Below, piece after piece: positions 57,094 to 64,000 of a stretch of DNA of 64,000 nucleotides. Positions within the stretch are counted from its first letter, which is position 1. Every line of letters starts with the position of its first letter. A model generated the notes under the pieces. It was not told where the DNA came from. It did not search any database and saw only the letters and a program-made list of their open reading frames with translations. Source of the stretch: Rhodamnia argentea (Eukaryota > Streptophyta > Magnoliopsida > Myrtales > Myrtaceae); the NCBI RefSeq assembly GCF_020921035.1, contig NC_063154.1:4898001-4962000 (forward strand), in the 5' to 3' direction. Position numbers and translations under genes: made by a program.

Positions 57094-59100
57094 GTTCCGG
57101 TCAGAGTCGACGGAGATTCGCCGCTACTTTACCGTCCTTCGTTATCAGCTCTCTCTCTCTCTCTCTCGCCGGCGGTCGATTTGCGGAAATGCCTTTTTAT
57201 TTGCTGGCGATGGCGGGTTCAAATAATCGGCGATTTTTTTTGGGCTTCGGTGCTGGGAGTGGCGGGTTCAAATGCGTTTTATTATTCGACCCAAAATATA
57301 TATATATATGCGTTTTATTACATTGCTTTTCATTTGCACCCGTGGCTTGTAATGGGAAAATATTGCTTTCGTCAAGGGCTCTTTTATAATCAATTTGATG
57401 TACTTTTAATGAAAAAATGACACAAATAATTCTTCAACTTTGGCTCAATATGCAATGCGATTTCTAAACTTTTAATTTATTCAATATAGTTCGTGAACTT
57501 TATCCAAACGTGTATTGTGTTCCCTAAACTTTTTATACATATTCAATTTAGTCCCCGAACTATATGAAAATGTTCAGTAGTATCCTTGATATTGGATTCA
57601 TGGTAAGACAATAGTGAATATTTTCATACAGTTCATGAACCTCGGCATTATCTGATCACCACATTAGTTGAATTTGCCCGGATCAACGTTGGACCAGACA
57701 CTAGAAAAGGATGAACTTGCAGCACCCAATCTTTTCGTTCCTCGTTTCCAGAAGTCAGATCTCGAACCATTCATCTCCTTCGCCGGTCCTGTTTTGCCCA
57801 AACGATTCCTGTTCCGTACGTAGCATGAAGCCACAGCCACCAGGATCGGGACGTGACAAGCCACTGTGCTCAGATGAGCTCGATGTTGGTGAAAGCACAA
57901 TCATGTTATGAATGCCAGCAGAAGGATAGATCCCGACCTGCAGTCAGTCATCCAAGAGTAAGCCTGGAACGATGATGCGCCGAGGACGACTTCGGTGGAT
58001 CCGCACGCGAACAAGCGCGTGATCACAAGAGCATGAACCACTGAGATTGATACAACTCAAAGATGCCTTTAGCGTCTTCTGGTCTATGCCTTAGGATCTT
58101 CTGGAAGCCGAAGATCTGAACCGCGGGCAATTTTGTAAGCTGGACTAGAGACCTCATTCACCTTATTTCCCGTCAAACTAATTAGCGTCGCTAAGTGACC
58201 ATTGGAATGATTCGGCTTGACCATTTACGAAAGATGATCCAAGGCTTGAATTTTGCAGGATTAGATTAATAATTTGATGGTTTGGCCAGCCGCCGGAAGG
58301 GTAGAAATCCACCCGAGATGGAGCAGGGGCTGAATCAAGTGCACCGCTTGGTCGAAGCAGCTATGGCTGTGGCTGTGGCGAGATGGATAGTGGGGACTAT
58401 GGCTCATGAAGACGCTTCAGCCCAGTTTTCGGGATTTGCCATAGCAGTGGTGTAAGGTCAAGGTGAAGGTGAAGGTGAATCAAGTGTCAATGGCGAGTCG
58501 GGGAATACAAAGGCGGGCGGCTATTTCACCATCAGTAAGGCCAAATTAGAGGAGGAATTCATGTCAGCAAAAGCTTTACCAGAATACCTGCAAAATAGGA
58601 TAGTTGTGTAAACAGAAAACTGATTAAAGCTTCAAGGGCCATTGATCTAATGCATGTGCATAGTCTACTGTATGTATATGAGCCAAAACCAGAGCCACCC
58701 ACAAGGAAATTATAAGCTGTATCATGGGGGGAAAAACCAATAACTTGACCGAGCAATACAACCATTCTATTTTTTCAAACAACAACGAACTATCCTGAAC
58801 TGGAAAAACACAATACAACCAGTTACAGAAGTCCTCAAACACTGTCGGAAAAAAGATAGAAAGAAGGAAGGAAGGAAGGAAGGTTTGGGTTGCAAAAGAC
58901 GGAGTGAAAAATCAATCTCTATGTCCCAAGCGTAAGGACATGAAACAGGCCTCGCTGGCGCTGGTTGCATGCATTCTCGATAACTCTAGTTCTCATCAAG
59001 GGGAAAAATTGTGAAATGAATAGGAAAGATTACATATTTAAGAGAAGGAAACCAAAGAGGAATGTCGCCGCTGCTTGTGCAACTAGAGTTTTATATAAGC
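57094..59100. other. Intergenic between p32-like and CPK genes
   Basis: 57420-57600 carries one-sided 'gtccccgaact/cctaaactt' repeats. 57660-58530 is less AT-rich, with small ORFs on both strands (for example 58318-58455 +, 45 codons, MEQGLNQVHRLVEAAMAVAV) but no recognised family. 58560-59100 probably includes the 3' UTR of the kinase gene. A GGAA tandem occurs near 58865-58882. Confidence 0.4.
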
Positions 59101-62936
<3,836 letters not shown>

Positions 62937-64000
62937 TGATATATCTACTGTGTAGTTTTCTAGTAAATCAGTCGATTACTTTTTAACATTAAGATCAAAT
63001 CGCCATAAACGCTACTAACTGCACCTTGCAACAACCTGATCTTCAACAACTGAATAGATCGATCAAGTCGCTTCCCACTAGAGCTACCTCGAGTTGACGC
63101 TGAATGTGGCGGTGAAACCCAAGAACAGAGCTTGGGAAGGCATCATGAACGCAGCCAACAACCCCGATCCAGAGTCAATCAATAAGAAATCGGTTCAGCT
63201 ATGTGTATCCAACTCTTGGGTATTGACAAATTAACAACTGGCCGGTCAGTTGATGGAACACGAGTAAAACGATGGATCCCAGAAGTGAGCTCGACCAAGG
63301 ATAACTTCTAACGAAGCTCAAGCTCCAAGGAAGACAACAGGAGTCAGTAGATAATGATCAGAGAACGACTTCAAGCCTCATAAAAAAATGGAAATTGAAT
63401 CCAAAAATTACCAAACGAGCAACCCAGAGTTTCAGATCTTGGATATCTGAAATGGGTACTCAGAAAAGAGAGAGTTGAGCTCAGAAGTCTGGGACTTCAC
63501 CGAGTCGCGCCATTGAAGATGGGGGAGACAAACAGGCTCGTTTCCTGGGTTTTCTTTATTGGCATTAGCATAATGAAGAGTCAAAGACCAAGAGGAAGAA
63601 GACAGAAGAGACGTCGAAAAACAAAATTCAAAATAAAAGAAGAAAAAGGAAGAATTTTTCCATATTCTCCTTTTGTTTCTGTGGATAAATCAATGAGTAA
63701 GGCCGGTTGCGACGAGTGCAGAGGTTTGCTCCGTGCAGGTATCGGGCACGCTCGGACAATGACAGGCGGTTAATTAAACTGGACCAACCAACCCAAACTA
63801 CCCAGTACGGCCCACGCGTTTCGCTGGACAGGATCGGTGGATCTTGCTGAATGTTCGGCTCTTCGTCTTCTTGGGGTGGTCGCCGCTTGTTCGCTCTATC
63901 CGGCGTGTTCCAATTGCAGTCGCACTGTATGGTTTCGAAACGAATCTCAAAGTCATTTTGTGATCTAAGAATTTTCGGGAGTTAAGAGAGTATTTCGCAT
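62937..64000. other. 5' region of the CPK gene
   Basis: Upstream of the minus-strand kinase ATG; presumably 5' UTR, perhaps with a leader intron, and promoter. A short Arg/Lys-rich ORF at 63513-63773 (+) is low-complexity and unlikely to be a gene. Nothing recognised near the right edge. Confidence 0.4.

Noticed and set aside
63513..63773. 86-codon Arg/Lys-rich ORF upstream of the kinase
   Set aside because: Low-complexity purine-rich sequence in the presumed kinase leader or promoter; no family resemblance.

Overview
This window is nuclear DNA from a dicot plant. The genes have short exons, GT-AG introns and transit-peptide-like N-termini, and many recognisable families are plant-specific: ATL RING-H2, TIC20, X8/callose-binding, CDPK and DC1. 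AT-rich intergenic DNA is full of terminal-inverted-repeat elements built from words like 'caattcagtcctaaac'. A woody rosid of the Myrtales type would fit, but that is an inference; the sequence does not prove it.

Layout. 0-2.5 kb: last exons of VPS53 (+). 3 kb: frameshifted sulfotransferase remnant. 5.5 kb: small ATL RING-H2 gene (+). 7.1-8.4 kb: secreted proline-rich X8 protein (-). 10.7-12.6 kb: TIC20 (+). 13 kb: second ATL RING-H2 gene (+). 14.1-15.7 kb: one Mutator-like element nested in another. 16.2-21.0 kb: ten-exon pyrimidine/7-methylguanosine 5'-nucleotidase (-). 21.7-51.8 kb: cluster of DC1 zinc-finger genes and relics (-). 52-54 kb: two transposons. 55.0-57.1 kb: mitochondrial p32/MAM33-like gene (-). 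59.1-62.9 kb: CPK1-type calcium-dependent protein kinase (-).

The DC1 cluster is the most interesting part. Two gene types alternate. Type A has a P-loop kinase-like domain, with Arg in place of the Walker A Lys, followed by DC1 fingers. Type B has the same domain with the Walker A glycines and lysine lost, followed by four DC1 fingers, a Ser/Arg-rich linker and, in two extra exons, a hydrophobic C-terminal segment. About 9-13 kb carrying both types was duplicated (22.4-35.2 kb and 41.2-50.1 kb), giving two apparently intact copies of each type plus truncated third and fourth copies.

Mobile DNA has reshaped the duplicate. A Pack-MULE carrying the C-terminal coding end of an ERF3-type repressor sits in the first block, between 10-bp target duplications, and the second block has the matching unoccupied site. 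A 1.87-kb LTR-like element with a 5-bp target duplication also lies in the first block, and relatives of it and a Ty1/copia remnant lie between the blocks. Most annotated multi-exon models here were checked by hand for splice sites and reading phase; none could be checked against transcripts.
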